A DNA stretch of 64,000 nt from Symsagittifera roscoffensis. Its lineage: Eukaryota; Xenacoelomorpha; Acoela; Convolutidae. Numbering within the stretch: the stretch's first letter is position 1; the number at the start of each line of letters is the position of its first letter. The position numbers and the translations under genes are program-made. The notes beneath the pieces are model-generated. The model worked only from the letters and a program-made list of their open reading frames with translations. It was not told the DNA's origin and did no database searches. This document shows positions 12,370-21,886 of this stretch, piece after piece. Location of the stretch: assembly GCF_963678635.1 (NCBI RefSeq), contig NC_087066.1, positions 67,963,477 through 68,027,476 on the forward strand, given 5' to 3'.

Positions 12370-13270
12370 CAATGGGGACATTGACCGAGCTGTCCGGGGA
12401 GTATGTGACATTCGACCAGAATGGACAAAAGTGCAATTTCGAATTGGTGGCTGCTGACCTTGAGAATTGGCAGTTTTAGTAGATTAGCGACGTTATTTTA
12501 ACGATTAGACAAACTGTGAAAGTCGGGATATTCTGGTATTTTAAATTTTTAAATTTTCGAATGATGGTGTCATTTTACTGAGAAATTTTGAAACGACCAT
12601 TCTGGAGAAAAATCAAAAAAGAAACACAAACAACAACGATAGTTGCGATAGAAACAACGACGAGAAATAGAAAAATACAACTGGAAATTATCTGAGACCT
12701 CTCCGAGTTAAACAAATGTGTCCCTACAATCGTTACAGAGCCTCACACCAAGGGTGAAGGGTATTGGGACAGAGTTTCCAGCCTTTCGGAGAGGAAATAA
12801 GAGCGTCATTTCCCCGGATTCAAGAATCTGGATGAGTCTCGAGACCTGAACTCGAACTGATAAAAACTAACTTTTAGCTTCCTGGTCATGCCCTGAATTG
12901 AATTTAATTAACATCTATATGCATTTTCTGATAATGAGCAGCTAGGATTTGAGGGAAAGGGTTAATCCATCTTCGATGGAGATGATGATTTTTATCTACT
13001 GAACAAAAACAATCGTAATATAATAAATAGTAGTATCCCTGTTTTTACGAGTGACCTCTTGGTCTGGGATTACTGAGACCCAGCCATGAGCTTTCTATTT
13101 TTGCATAAAAAATTAAGTTAATTTGAGCGTTTTAGTCGAAGCCGAAAAGCAGTAACGTTTTGTCGACCCGATGTTAGGAAAACCACCAAAAGAACTGGTT
13201 TTGGCAGAGACGGTGAAAAGCATGTAGAGCTGTGTTTAGACGCTAGCCAGTCGTTTTAGAACCTAGCTTT
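12370..13270 (+). repeat. LTR-like 3' terminal segment of plus element (inverted partner at 17,300-18,200)
   Basis: About 900 bp are similar to the reverse complement of 17,300-18,200. Matching landmarks in order are TGTCCGGGGAGTATGTG (12,391), the ATATTCTGG and GAGAAAT block (about 12,530-12,600), AAGAGCG(T) (about 12,800), GAGGGAAAGGGTTAATCCATC (about 12,950), CTGAGACCCAGC (about 13,075), GAGACGGTGAAAA (about 13,210) and GCCAGTCGTT (about 13,248). In both cases the segment follows ORF E and the shared 3' flank in the direction of transcription. It is therefore best read as the element's 3' end, possibly an LTR. A matching 5' copy was not found. Confidence 0.65.
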
Positions 13271-13299
13271 ATTTTCTGTCGATTTATACTTCCGGGCAA

Positions 13300-13910
13300 A
13301 TGTTACAAATGTTACAAAGATGCTTCGTTTCTTATATCATTCTCGTCCAACTGTTTTTCACTAAATCGGTTGTTGTTGTGTTTTTTGTCACTTTTCAGTC
13401 AAAAACGGCCATCTTGTGCTTTTCTCAGAAATATAACGTCGCAATTTGACTTTTCGAAAATTGAAAAATTCCAGAAAATCCTAGCCTCTTTTTCAACCTT
13501 ACACGATCACTAAGACCTCCAACGTCTTTTTCATGCTGCGACGGAAGGTTCCGCTGTGCCAATCCGGGGGAATGGCACACGCCACGATAAGAGGCATCGC
13601 TTTTTCTGTCAATTTTCTCGACCGACTGTCTCTCGCTAATTCGGTTGTTGTTCTGATTTTCTCTATTTTCCGGCTAAACATCGCCGTTTTTGCATGTCTC
13701 AGAAATGTAACGTCCCAATTCGGTTTTTTCTAAAAGTTTTCTGGAATATTCTAGCCTCCTTCACATCAATATGTGACGACGAAGGCCTCTAACGTCGTTT
13801 TCGTGCTGCGACGGAAGGTTACGCTGTGCAAATCCGAGGGAATGGCGCATACTCCCCGAACAGTCCCTTTCAATGTCCACATTGATCGCATAACGACTAC
13901 AAAATTGTTG
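13300..13910 (+). repeat. Two tandem ~290-bp repeats related to the LTR-like segment
   Basis: Units at about 13,318-13,590 and 13,585-13,875 share TTCGGTTGTTGTT, CGGCCATC/CATCGCCG, CTCAGAAAT(A/G)TAACGTC, TTCCAGAAAAT/TTTCTGGAATATTCTAGCC, TGCTGCGACGGAAGGTT and the AATGGCACA/AATGGCGCA end. The same unit occurs at about 17,880-18,160. All three lie in plus orientation here, opposite to 12,400-12,690. The last unit ends with ACTCCCCGAACA, a variant of a motif listed under findings. Confidence 0.7.
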
Positions 13911-13915
13911 GAGAC

Positions 13916-14870
13916 AACCCTTTAACTCTCAACATAGATGTTAGGAGACTTTGGAGGTGGTGCGAGGAAAACTGCATGTCAATGAACCTGACGAAAAGTA
14001 AAGTCCTCTGTATCAAAGGATCAGCTACGATTGCACTCCCCAGTTACACCTTCGAAACCACTGAAGTAATGAAAGATCTGGGCATCCTGATAACCGACAC
14101 GCTCTCTTGGACGCAACACGCAAAAAAGAGGGCTGAAAAAGCCTTAAACGCTCTCTTCGTACTCAAAAGGAATCTCTCAAAGGCGAATTTTGCGACCAGA
14201 AAAAACGCATATATCTGTTACGTTGTGCCAATTCTGTGCTACGGTTCAGCTATCTGGAAACCATCTTAGGAAGGTGACTTAGGAATCATAGAAAGTGTGC
14301 AGCGGAAAGCGATCTCGTGGATTTTCATGACAAGCTATAGCCATATCTCCTATAAAGACAAACTCGTGAAACTTAACATCCTTCCTTTGTCTCTATACCA
14401 AGAGCTTCATGTTGCACTGCTGTTTGCAAAATACTAGCTGGAAAAGTTGACATCGACTGGAGAAGCCATCTAAGCATCACTGACGTTGGAAACCGAAGAG
14501 CTCAAATGACACGAAACTTCGTCTGCAAACAAATGCGTCAGAAGAAGTGCGAGTCAGATTTCTGGTTTCGGGCATGTCGTCTTGCTAATCTGTACAACCA
14601 ATACTTCAAACTTCAAATGTGACATATTGTTTGACCCAGAATGCAAAAACAGACTTCTAGGAATGTACACAAAGTTTTTCAAAACTCGCTACAACAAATC
14701 AGACACATGCACTTGGCGCATTTTATGCGAATGCAACAACTGTAGAGACCTGAAGAAAATTACACTTATAACTGAAAACTACACTTTGAACAATGCAATG
14801 ACTGGGTTTTATGCGAACCCTTGGATTATATTTCTAAATCCTTTGTTATTATTTATTATGATTATTATAA
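13916..14870 (+). pseudogene. LINE reverse transcriptase C-terminal fragment
   Basis: The 13,976-14,269 frame reads LNLTKSKVLCIKG, VMKDLGILITDTLSWTQH, and AYICYVVPILCYGSAIWKPS, the post-YADD thumb/connection region typical of non-LTR retrotransposon RTs (L.K.K.., LG..I...L.W..H, PIL.YGS..W.P). After a stop at 14,269 the similarity continues in other frames (IESVQRKAISWI, KLNILPLSLYQEL) to about 14,720. Both 5' and 3' truncated, with several frame breaks. The clade is probably Jockey/CR1-like, from pattern only. Confidence 0.7.
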
Positions 14871-15203
14871 CGCCGGGTTATCGTCAAGTAGTGTTCCAGT
14901 TCCTATAATCAACCTTACAAATCGCATTAGAACTGAAATTTATCTACTCCACCTTAACTCACCGCGTTTCATAAATGGCATAGTACTTCATTTCACTGCC
15001 TTTCAACGTTTTCACAAAATTTCCACTATGAAGAGTGTCCTAGATAAAATTTCTTTTCTGACTACTTAGTCGTTTCCCCATAAAATTTCTTCTCGCTCTT
15101 GCTGATTAAAAAGTTGGGACGTGGCACGGCCACGCACCCGGTAACATTAACTTAATGTAACATTAACTTTACATTAACTTAATGTCACTCACCAAGTATA
15201 ATA
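14870..15203 (+). repeat. Dispersed ~330-bp repeat, copy 1
   Basis: This segment matches 18,203-18,511 in the same orientation over its whole length. Both start GGGTTATCGTCAAGTAGTG, share TTTATCTACTCCACCT, GAGTGTCCTAGATAAAATTTC and GGGACGTGG(C)ACGGCCACGCA, and end CACTCACCAAGTATAAT. Copy 1 has an extra TTAACTTAATGTAACA duplication near its end. No terminal inverted repeat or clear pol III box is visible. It could be a SINE-like or internally deleted element, or part of the multi-ORF element's 3' region that moved separately. Confidence 0.75.
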
Positions 15204-15518
15204 ATTCTTTTGATGATGCACAAATATGCGAAAACGTTGGTATTTTACATCTTTTAAAAACCTCAATTTTTTATGTTAGATAATAGGCCTGTTCTTAGAA
15301 AAATTTAAAGAAACTCTGTACCCTTAAGAAGTCAATCCCACAGATACACCGGCACCGCTAACGTTGGCAGAATTGAGAGATGATCAAGGAGGAGCTACGA
15401 CGAAACATAAGAACAGTAAAGCCAAGTACTTGAAGCGAGCGGACAAGGCAATCGCAAAACAGACGAAGACGCCAATACCTGATCGGAACCCAAACCGACA
15501 CTTTTTCCATGTTAAATG

Positions 15519-15593
15519 GATTCTAGGTAGCGAGCAAAAGGATTCTAGGTAGCGAGCAAAAGGATTCTAGGTAGGATTCTAGGTAGGATTCCA
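15519..15593 (+). repeat. Short tandem repeat (22-bp and 12-bp units)
   Basis: GGATTCTAGGTAGCGAGCAAAA occurs twice in tandem (the second is followed by a partial third), then GGATTCTAGGTA is repeated twice more. The array sits between a short Lys/Arg-rich frame (15,364-15,552, unassigned) and the LINE beginning near 15,620. Confidence 0.85.
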
Positions 15594-15619
15594 AGTTTTT
15601 CCCTGCGGGCTTGACTACG

Positions 15620-17290
15620 CCGCCTGGTGAAGTCCGCAAGAACCTGGCGATCTCTCTTCTTCTTCTATCCCTCATCCTACTCTGCGGAGACATCTAAAGC
15701 CACCCTGGCCCAAGATACCCCTGCTGTGTTTGCTCGCAGCAAGTATCTAACAGCAACAAGTACAGTTTCCAGTGCAACAAATCCCGAAGATGGGTTCACG
15801 AAGAATGTTCCAGTGGCCAAACTGCAAGAGACTACAACCGGTCCTGGATCTGCCTTTCCACTGAACACAACAACAACCCAGTCACCGTTCCCGAGAGAGC
15901 ACCGGACAAACTTCGCGTCTTGCAATGGAACTGCAATGGCATCGGAAATATGTGGTCAGAGCTCACGCACTTCTTAGACACACTGAACATCCACGTTGCA
16001 GCGATACAAGAAAGCAAAGTCACCAGCTCCGAAAAGCTGAAATTCCCGGGCTTCTCAGTGCTACACAAGCACAGAAGCGGCAAACAAGCGGGTGGTCTCC
16101 TCTTGGTGGTGAAGAACTCTGTAAACTACACCACGCTCAAAAACACTGAAGACCGTCTCCTTGAATCGCAGAGAATCAAGCTCTTTCTCCAGAACGAAGA
16201 AATTACACCAATCAATTCCTACATTCCTCCCTCCAGCAGCTGCTCCAGCGGGTACTCTTCCGACTTCAACGCACTACTATCCGATAACAAGAAAACACTG
16301 CTAGTCGGAGACCTGAATTCTCATCACCCTTCCTGGCACTCGGGCTGCAGCGAAGACACCAGAGGCACACAGCTGGCCAGCGCATTGGAAGACAGCCAGT
16401 TCATAGTCCTGAACTCTTATGGCAACACCCGTGCTCCCCCAGGAGATCCCGAGTCTTAACCCGATGTCTCCGCAGCCACGAGCGACATCTCTCCCTGCAT
16501 CAGCTGGCAGATCAAGAAACAACTGAGCTCGGACCACCTCCCGATTGTGATTGACCTGCAACACAAGCTTCAAACAGTCAAGACGCAGAAGAAGAGCACC
16601 ATGAATCTGCGGAAGGCAGACTGGAGCAAGTACGCCGACGCACTGGAGTCAGCCACCGCCGAGATGACTACTCTTGACCACAATGCCGATGTCTGCAAAG
16701 CTGAAAAAGAGTTCAGAAGCAGCGCAATCATTTCTGCAGCTCGTTCCAACATCCCTTGTGGCCGTCGCCCTGCAGTAATTCCTGGGCTGACCAGAGAAAT
16801 CACTCAACTCATGGAAGAGTGCGACTCCCTCCGCGCTTCTCTTCACGACAACTCCTCAGCAGAAGAACGCGAACATCTGTCTTCGCTGAACAAGGACATC
16901 GAGAACAGGATTCGCTTGGAGAAACGCGACAAATGGAGAGAATTCGCCTCTTCCCTTGACAGAAGAACTCCGAACACTAAGATCTGGAAAACCATCAAAC
17001 TGCTAGACGGCCGAGCTGCAGCAGCACCACCAAATGCAGCCGTCGGATTCAAAGGCCGGGCTTACCACAAGCCGAAAGCTCTAGCGACTGAGTTCAACAA
17101 GCAATTCACCGCAATAATTCGTCATAAGACTGACAAAGAGACAAGAATTCTCAACAGGAAACTTCAGAAACTGGAACACAACACTATGCAGTTTTCGGAG
17201 AATCAAGTCAGGAAGGCAATCAAGTCAAGCAGCAACTCCAAAGCTTTTGGACCTGATGAACTCTGCATCCAATATGTAACATTCGCCTAA
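15620..17290 (+). mobile_element. Truncated Jockey/CR1-like LINE: endonuclease and start of RT
   Basis: An apurinic-type endonuclease domain starts at LRVLQWNCNGIG (about 15,915) and includes HVAAIQESK, GGLLLVVKN, LLVGDLNSHHPSWHS and IVLNSYGNTR, all hallmark blocks of LINE endonucleases. A TAA at 16,457 (where SPDVS-type sequence would follow) breaks the frame. Coding resumes at 16,547 with the linker region (WSKYADAL, RSNIPCGRRPAVIPGLT, EKRDKWREFASSLD, IWKTIKLLDG) and the first RT block (VRKAIKSSSNSKAFGPDEL). It ends abruptly at 17,290, where the terminal repeat of the minus-strand element begins. Inference: the multi-ORF element inserted into, or recombined with, this LINE. Confidence 0.85.
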
Positions 17291-17299
17291 ATACTACAC

Positions 17300-18200
17300 A
17301 GCGACGGATCGTAGAAAAAGTACCTATTAACGACTGGCAGGCGTCAGTTAGCTTAATCCTACTCGTTTTTCACCGTCTCGACCTTGCCAGTTGATTTTCT
17401 GGTCTGTTTAGGGCTAAGTAAAAAGTTACTATTTTTAGGCCATCAGTCAAACGACTTTTGATCAGCTTTCGTTTACATGCGAACACAACCACATAGCTGA
17501 GTCTCGGATCCTCAGACTACGTGATTGTCATTAAAAACACGGCTCGAAGAACCTATTTAACATGTTTTTGTGTGACAGTTCTATATTAAATCCATTGGAG
17601 ATGGATTGACCCTTTCCTCTTTCTAGCTACTCATATTCTAAAATATCAAATTATACCGGTGTTAATTTAAAGTTTCACGACATCCAAGTAGCTATACAGT
17701 CAGTTTTATACAATCCCTTCACATAAAACAGTCTCTGGGGGACCAAGCCTCCGCTCCCGTGATATTCCTGCGATAACGCTCTTATCTCTTCCAATTTGTG
17801 TCCCGGGAGGGTTCCGTGGTATATTCCTTCCCCACTGAAGCTTCCTTCTCCACTAATATCCGCTGATAAGGGTCTTATCGTGCTTTGTTGCCACGATAAG
17901 AGGCTTCGTGTTTTTCGTCTCTTGTGCGACCGTTTTTCACACTATTTGGCGTTGTTCTGTTTTTTTCGTTGTTTTTCGTCAAAATGGCCGTCTTTTTTGT
18001 ATTTCTCAGAAATATTCACTTTCCAATCGAAATTTTAAAAATAAAATTTCCAGAATATTTCTACCCTCCTTCGCAATACTTTTTCGTTAATAAGGCCTTT
18101 ATTCGTTCTTTCTCGTGTCGCCGGAAGGTTGCGCTGTGCCATCTGGCAGAATGGCACATACTCCCCGGACAAGTCCCCATCAATGTCCCTATTGATCGCA
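17300..18200 (-). repeat. LTR-like 3' terminal segment of minus element
   Basis: This is the inverted partner of 12,370-13,270 (landmarks given there). It follows ORF E downstream on the minus strand, interrupted only by the 330-bp repeat at 18,203-18,511. Its outer edge coincides with the sudden end of LINE coding at 17,290, consistent with an insertion boundary. A target-site duplication was looked for but cannot be recognised because the other side of the LINE is absent. Confidence 0.6.
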
Positions 18201-18202
18201 TA

Positions 18203-18511
18203 ACACCGGGTTATCGTCAAGTAGTGTTCCAGTTCTCCGTAATCAATCTTACAAATCGCATAAGAAAATGAAATTTATCTACTCCACCTCAACTCACTAC
18301 GTGTTCACAAATGGCATCGTACTACATTTCACTGCCTTTCAACATTTTCACAAAATTTGCACCCTGAGGAGTGTCCTAGATAAAATTTCTTTTCTGACTA
18401 CTTACGTCGTCTTGCCATAAAACTTCTTTTTGCTCTTTGTGATTAAAAAGTGGGACGTGGCACGGCCACGCAACCGTTAAATTTAACTTAACGTCACTCA
18501 CCAAGTATAAT
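18203..18511 (+). repeat. Dispersed ~330-bp repeat, copy 2
   Basis: Same repeat as 14,870-15,203. Here it sits inside the 3' flank of the minus element, between the conserved TTAGTTTTAATATT segment (about 18,545) and the LTR-like segment (18,200). The plus element has no such insert at the equivalent place, so it is probably a separate insertion. Confidence 0.75.
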
Positions 18512-18783
18512 CAGTTATTTATGCAGTCCTTTCAATATTAAAACTAAGAAACTCTGTGGCTAGGAAAGTTATTGAGTTACCCACCCTTCTCGAGCGAGAT
18601 TACTCAAACTTACCATGTCGCCACATAGTGAAATTGTGTCTTACACAGGTTAAAAACTTCAATCGTGTTTAAATAGGTAAATATACTCACCTATGTTCTA
18701 CATATATACATAAATAGTCATAACTAAAATCAACAATTTCAACAATTTTAGCAATTGCAACACTGTAGTTTGGTCTGACCAAA

Positions 18784-19323
18784 CTAGATCAAAACAAAAA
18801 GTTTAACAAGTTCAATAATCAAAACTTGGTTGATTGGTTCAAGTCTTAGCACACAAAGACAATCAAGTTTTTTTCTCCTTCTCTTCTCTTCTTTGTTCAC
18901 GTCTTCACTCCATCGCTTCTCCGTCCTGATCTTCAACTTTGCTGTCTTCAACATATCCATGGAGTTGCGGGCCGTGCCCCAACTCTCCTGTTCCAACAGC
19001 CTCGGTTTGCAACAAGGTAGCAAGTCAACATTCACCTTTTGCTCCCGGTTTCTGCAAAAGCTGTTGTGAAGACATTGGCTCACATTTCGTTCTAGGTCAG
19101 CTCTTAAGACCTCTTTTTTCTCATCTTCAGTTACACAAGGCGCCCCAGCTACCCGCTTCACCGCCGTGGTGACCGCGTTTCTGTGCGTCAGGAATGCTCT
19201 CCTATAGGCTCCTGGTCCTATATCTAGCTGGAAAGATTGATAGGCTTCCGTGTTCCTCGACATGTGACGCTTCGCGCGTTCATACATCCATGATGTCATC
19301 ACTGCACGGAACCAAGGCATCAA
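18784..19323 (-). CDS. ORF E of minus element
   Basis: The 179-codon frame starts in practice at ATG 19,320 (MPWFRAVMTSWMYERAKRHM). It shares with the plus copy the FQLDIGPGAYRRAFLTHRN block, NAVTTAVKR, LERNVSQCLHNSFCRNRE and LLPCCKPR. The tail after the CC motif is basic then hydrophobic and is not shared, so the true C-terminus may be nearer LLPCCKPR. It lies in frame with ORF D, ten codons after the D stop. Its function is unknown. The conserved Cys/His-containing C-terminus may bind metal or nucleic acid. Confidence 0.55.
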   Translation of the reverse strand: MMPWFRAVMTSWMYERAKRHMSRNTEAYQSFQLDIGPGAYRRAFLTHRNAVTTAVKRVAGAPCVTEDEKKEVLRADLERNVSQCLHNSFCRNREQKVNVDLLPCCKPRLLEQESWGTARNSMDMLKTAKLKIRTEKRWSEDVNKEEKRRRKKLDCLCVLRLEPINQVLIIELVKLFVLI

Positions 19324-19353
19324 TCTTTGCCTTGACCATATTCTTTCAATGGC

Positions 19354-20544
19354 TTAAGGTCTTCTCAGAACCTTGCAGGTGGTCCTGAAAAGATCCAACT
19401 CACGACTCATCTTCACGTTGCTCAGCTGCTCAGGAGTCGGCACGGCCGTCTCCTGTTCTCTCGTGTCCGCGTTAGCCTCCAGCCATCTCACTGCCAGCAT
19501 GGCACTAACCACCACGATTGACACCTGTTGATTCTGATCGGGCAACCCCGTAGAGTACAACTCTTCCACGTCCCATACTAGCATCAGATTCCCGCGTTTG
19601 GGGTACCACAACGTCTGCGCCAGGCAGTGGCAAGGATACTCCCCATGGGTTCTCACTATGTTCCTTCGGGTCCGATACCCTGAGGCTCCCAGCAACGGTT
19701 CCACCTCCATCAGAATTCTGTGTAAGTCGTTTTTCTCTTCTATGGTGGGGAATTCAGTGCGCAATAACGCTCCACTCGCTTTCTGCTTCTGGAACTCACT
19801 CACATTACCTTCGTTCAATCTCAGAAACTCTTCGCCCACTACGTCTTGCAACTCGCCTTCAGATCTCTTCGGGACTGCCCGAAAGATCTTTGCCAACAAG
19901 TCATATGACCTTTCTGACATTCTGGCCAACCTCACGCACTTTGGCACAGAGAAAAGTTGGTCAACCAACACTTGTTGCGTCCTAGCATCCATCACTACCA
20001 TGTGCGTAGGATACTTGCTATTACAATATGGCGCGGAGCTTGAACCCACCATATATTTTGAACCAGTAAGTCTGTGATAGGCTTCACTATCCTTCAGATT
20101 CATTTCGTTTTCTAGAGCTTCTCGCCAGCCTCCAATCTTCTGCTCTGTCTGTAATGCTCCAGGGAATATTTCCACGCTGAGTGACGTCACTAGCTCATGG
20201 GCACGCTCCAGGCGCTCAAGCGATTCTATCGAACTCGTCATGCTGCAAAATCCCAAGGCTGTGATCAAGTTTACATCCGTCACCCCATGACAATCCGCGA
20301 CCAACTCCATACCACTCTTATCCGACATGCTCAATCTTCCGTACAATCGTGCCAGTTGCCGATGCTGCTCGCTCAGCGTAACCAGGCGGTGTCCCAAGTT
20401 GCAAACATGTCCTTCCATCCCACTATGTTGAGCCAAGCATATGCCTTGCTTCAACCAGTTGCTCGATGGACCTTCCTCGGACAGCTCCGTGGATGGGTTG
20501 TTCTTCTGCTTCGTCAACCTCATGGCCAGCAGATGGTGTATCAT
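19354..20544 (-). CDS. ORF D of minus element
   Basis: The 396-codon frame begins MIHHLLAMRLT. Blocks shared with the three plus copies include GHVCNLGHR, ADCHGVTDVNLITALGF, EIFPGALQTEQK, SVPKCVRLARMSERSYD, THGEYPCHCLAQTLWYP and MLAVRWLEA. The plus copies show that the protein normally starts about 110 codons earlier; that N-terminal part lies at 20,545-20,722 and in the end of ORF C but in a different frame, so this copy has a frame shift near 20,550. No known domain is recognised. The invariant Cys/His in HVC, DCHG, PKC and PCHC suggest a structural metal site. Confidence 0.6.
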   Translation of the reverse strand: MIHHLLAMRLTKQKNNPSTELSEEGPSSNWLKQGICLAQHSGMEGHVCNLGHRLVTLSEQHRQLARLYGRLSMSDKSGMELVADCHGVTDVNLITALGFCSMTSSIESLERLERAHELVTSLSVEIFPGALQTEQKIGGWREALENEMNLKDSEAYHRLTGSKYMVGSSSAPYCNSKYPTHMVVMDARTQQVLVDQLFSVPKCVRLARMSERSYDLLAKIFRAVPKRSEGELQDVVGEEFLRLNEGNVSEFQKQKASGALLRTEFPTIEEKNDLHRILMEVEPLLGASGYRTRRNIVRTHGEYPCHCLAQTLWYPKRGNLMLVWDVEELYSTGLPDQNQQVSIVVVSAMLAVRWLEANADTREQETAVPTPEQLSNVKMSRELDLFRTTCKVLRRP

Positions 20545-20722
20545 GGCCAGATCATGTAGACTCGCGTCATCATCCAGGATCCAGGTCTAACGTGACATCC
20601 TCCGTCATGTCCCAGATTAAACCGGCGTTAGGATGAGGACACCAAGAAGGCTTCATGAGTTCCCACATCGTTACTAGACTGGTTTTCAAGGGACCGTCCC
20701 AAGAACCACAATCAAAACTCAC

Positions 20723-21871
20723 TTACCCCTTTAGCTCGGGAACCGAGGGTTCGACCACTCGTTCTTCTAAGATAATTCCCAGCTTGGGTTGTTCCACCAT
20801 CAGAATTCCAGTTTCTTTATTCCGTTCAACCCAGAAATTGAGTACTATGACTTGCTCATAGTCGAAGTACGCTTCCCTGGCTTCTTCATTCACGAAGGGA
20901 TTATACGCCATCGCCGGTATGCCAGACACATATTGGAACGACTTCAGTTTTCCTAGTGTTGCAAAGTCTTTTTGTCCCTTGACTGCTTCAATCAACTCCC
21001 GGTTCACTTTCAATTCTTTGTTGGAATATCTTCTCACTTCTTCCAACTTGCGATAGCTCTCCATGTCATTCGACTCCTTATTTGGTACAGTCAACGGCAT
21101 ATCCTGATATAGTTCCAGGAGTGCCCTAAGGAAGTTTCTTTCGCAATCAACTCTTTTTTGCCGAATGATCTTTATACATTCTCCCAAAACAGGAGTGGGG
21201 ATACGATCCACCACGAACCTGACAAAGCAAAGGGCATCCTTACGCTTAGCCCACGCTATTGCAGAATCGTCTTTTGAAATCAACGCTCGCAGAACTTCCA
21301 TCAACTCCAGCTCCTTCTTGATGCCCATCAAGCACCAAGCCAACCGTACTTGCAGATCGGTTCTCATTCAAGGATGAGCCAGGTATGCTGCCACCGTAGC
21401 AGGTGCATGCATCGACTCGTCGAAGTATCTCTGGAGGGCCGCCCTCCAAGAAATTTCTAGTAGTCTTTCTAATCCGATTTCGTTCGCTTCAGAGGACATT
21501 ACCGTACCGTATTCTTTCCGATTTAAGTTTGAATTCTCCGTAAGCTCTTTCAGAGATTCCTGCATGGCTCGCTTCTCACTCCAAGCCATCAGGTGCCCTC
21601 TCGCGGAGTTTCTCGCTTTCAACATCTCCACATAACCCCCTGCTGGATCTCCCATGTGGACCGATTCCGGCCCAGTGACTCGACTGTACTCGACCACGTC
21701 GAGTTGCCCTTCCAGTTTCAACTTTGCCATGTTGGTCCGTGAGGGCCTATAATCTTCAAGTCCTCCAGATCCACATTGACTGATGATCTCCATCTCTAAT
21801 TTAGTGTCTGCCAGGGTTCGTGCTGTTTTCTTTGATCTTACGGCGGTCGTGGTCAGATCTGCCAAGAGCAT
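20723..21871 (-). pseudogene. ORF B and ORF C of minus element, separated by TGA
   Basis: B (167 codons, 21,871-21,368) and C (214 codons, 21,367-20,723) are directly adjacent in the same frame, with one TGA between AYLAHP and MRTDLQVRLAW. The plus copies read through the same place with a sense codon, so the TGA is most simply a nonsense mutation. B starts 15 bases after the ORF A stop and in the same frame. Shared blocks are LEMEI.SQCG, GY.EML..RNSARGHLMA, RLAWC(L/M)(M/I)G and RRYSNKEL. C runs on into the beginning of ORF D (FDYEQVIVLNFW) before the frame is lost. Confidence 0.6.
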
Positions 21872-21886
21872 AGGGGGTATTAGATT

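Larger units (their letters stand above)
1..13270 (+). mobile_element. Decayed plus-strand copy of the multi-ORF SGNH element
   Basis: This block carries, in order, remnants of the same ORFs found intact on the minus strand at 18,784-27,701: ORF1, the giant ORF A, B/C, D and E. Protein similarity holds through every block at roughly half identity, so the two are different lineages of one family rather than a recent duplication. ORF A is broken into at least five frames. The B/C-D part is amplified in tandem. The 5' end lies outside the window. The 3' limit is set where similarity to the minus-copy 3' flank stops, near 13,270. Seen: ORF order and similarity. Inferred: that it is a transposed unit. 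No terminal repeat or target-site duplication could be confirmed. Confidence 0.75.

Noticed and set aside
15920-16459. Host apurinic endonuclease gene.
   Set aside because: Block order QWNCNG, GDLNSHHPSW and the following RT linker are those of a LINE.
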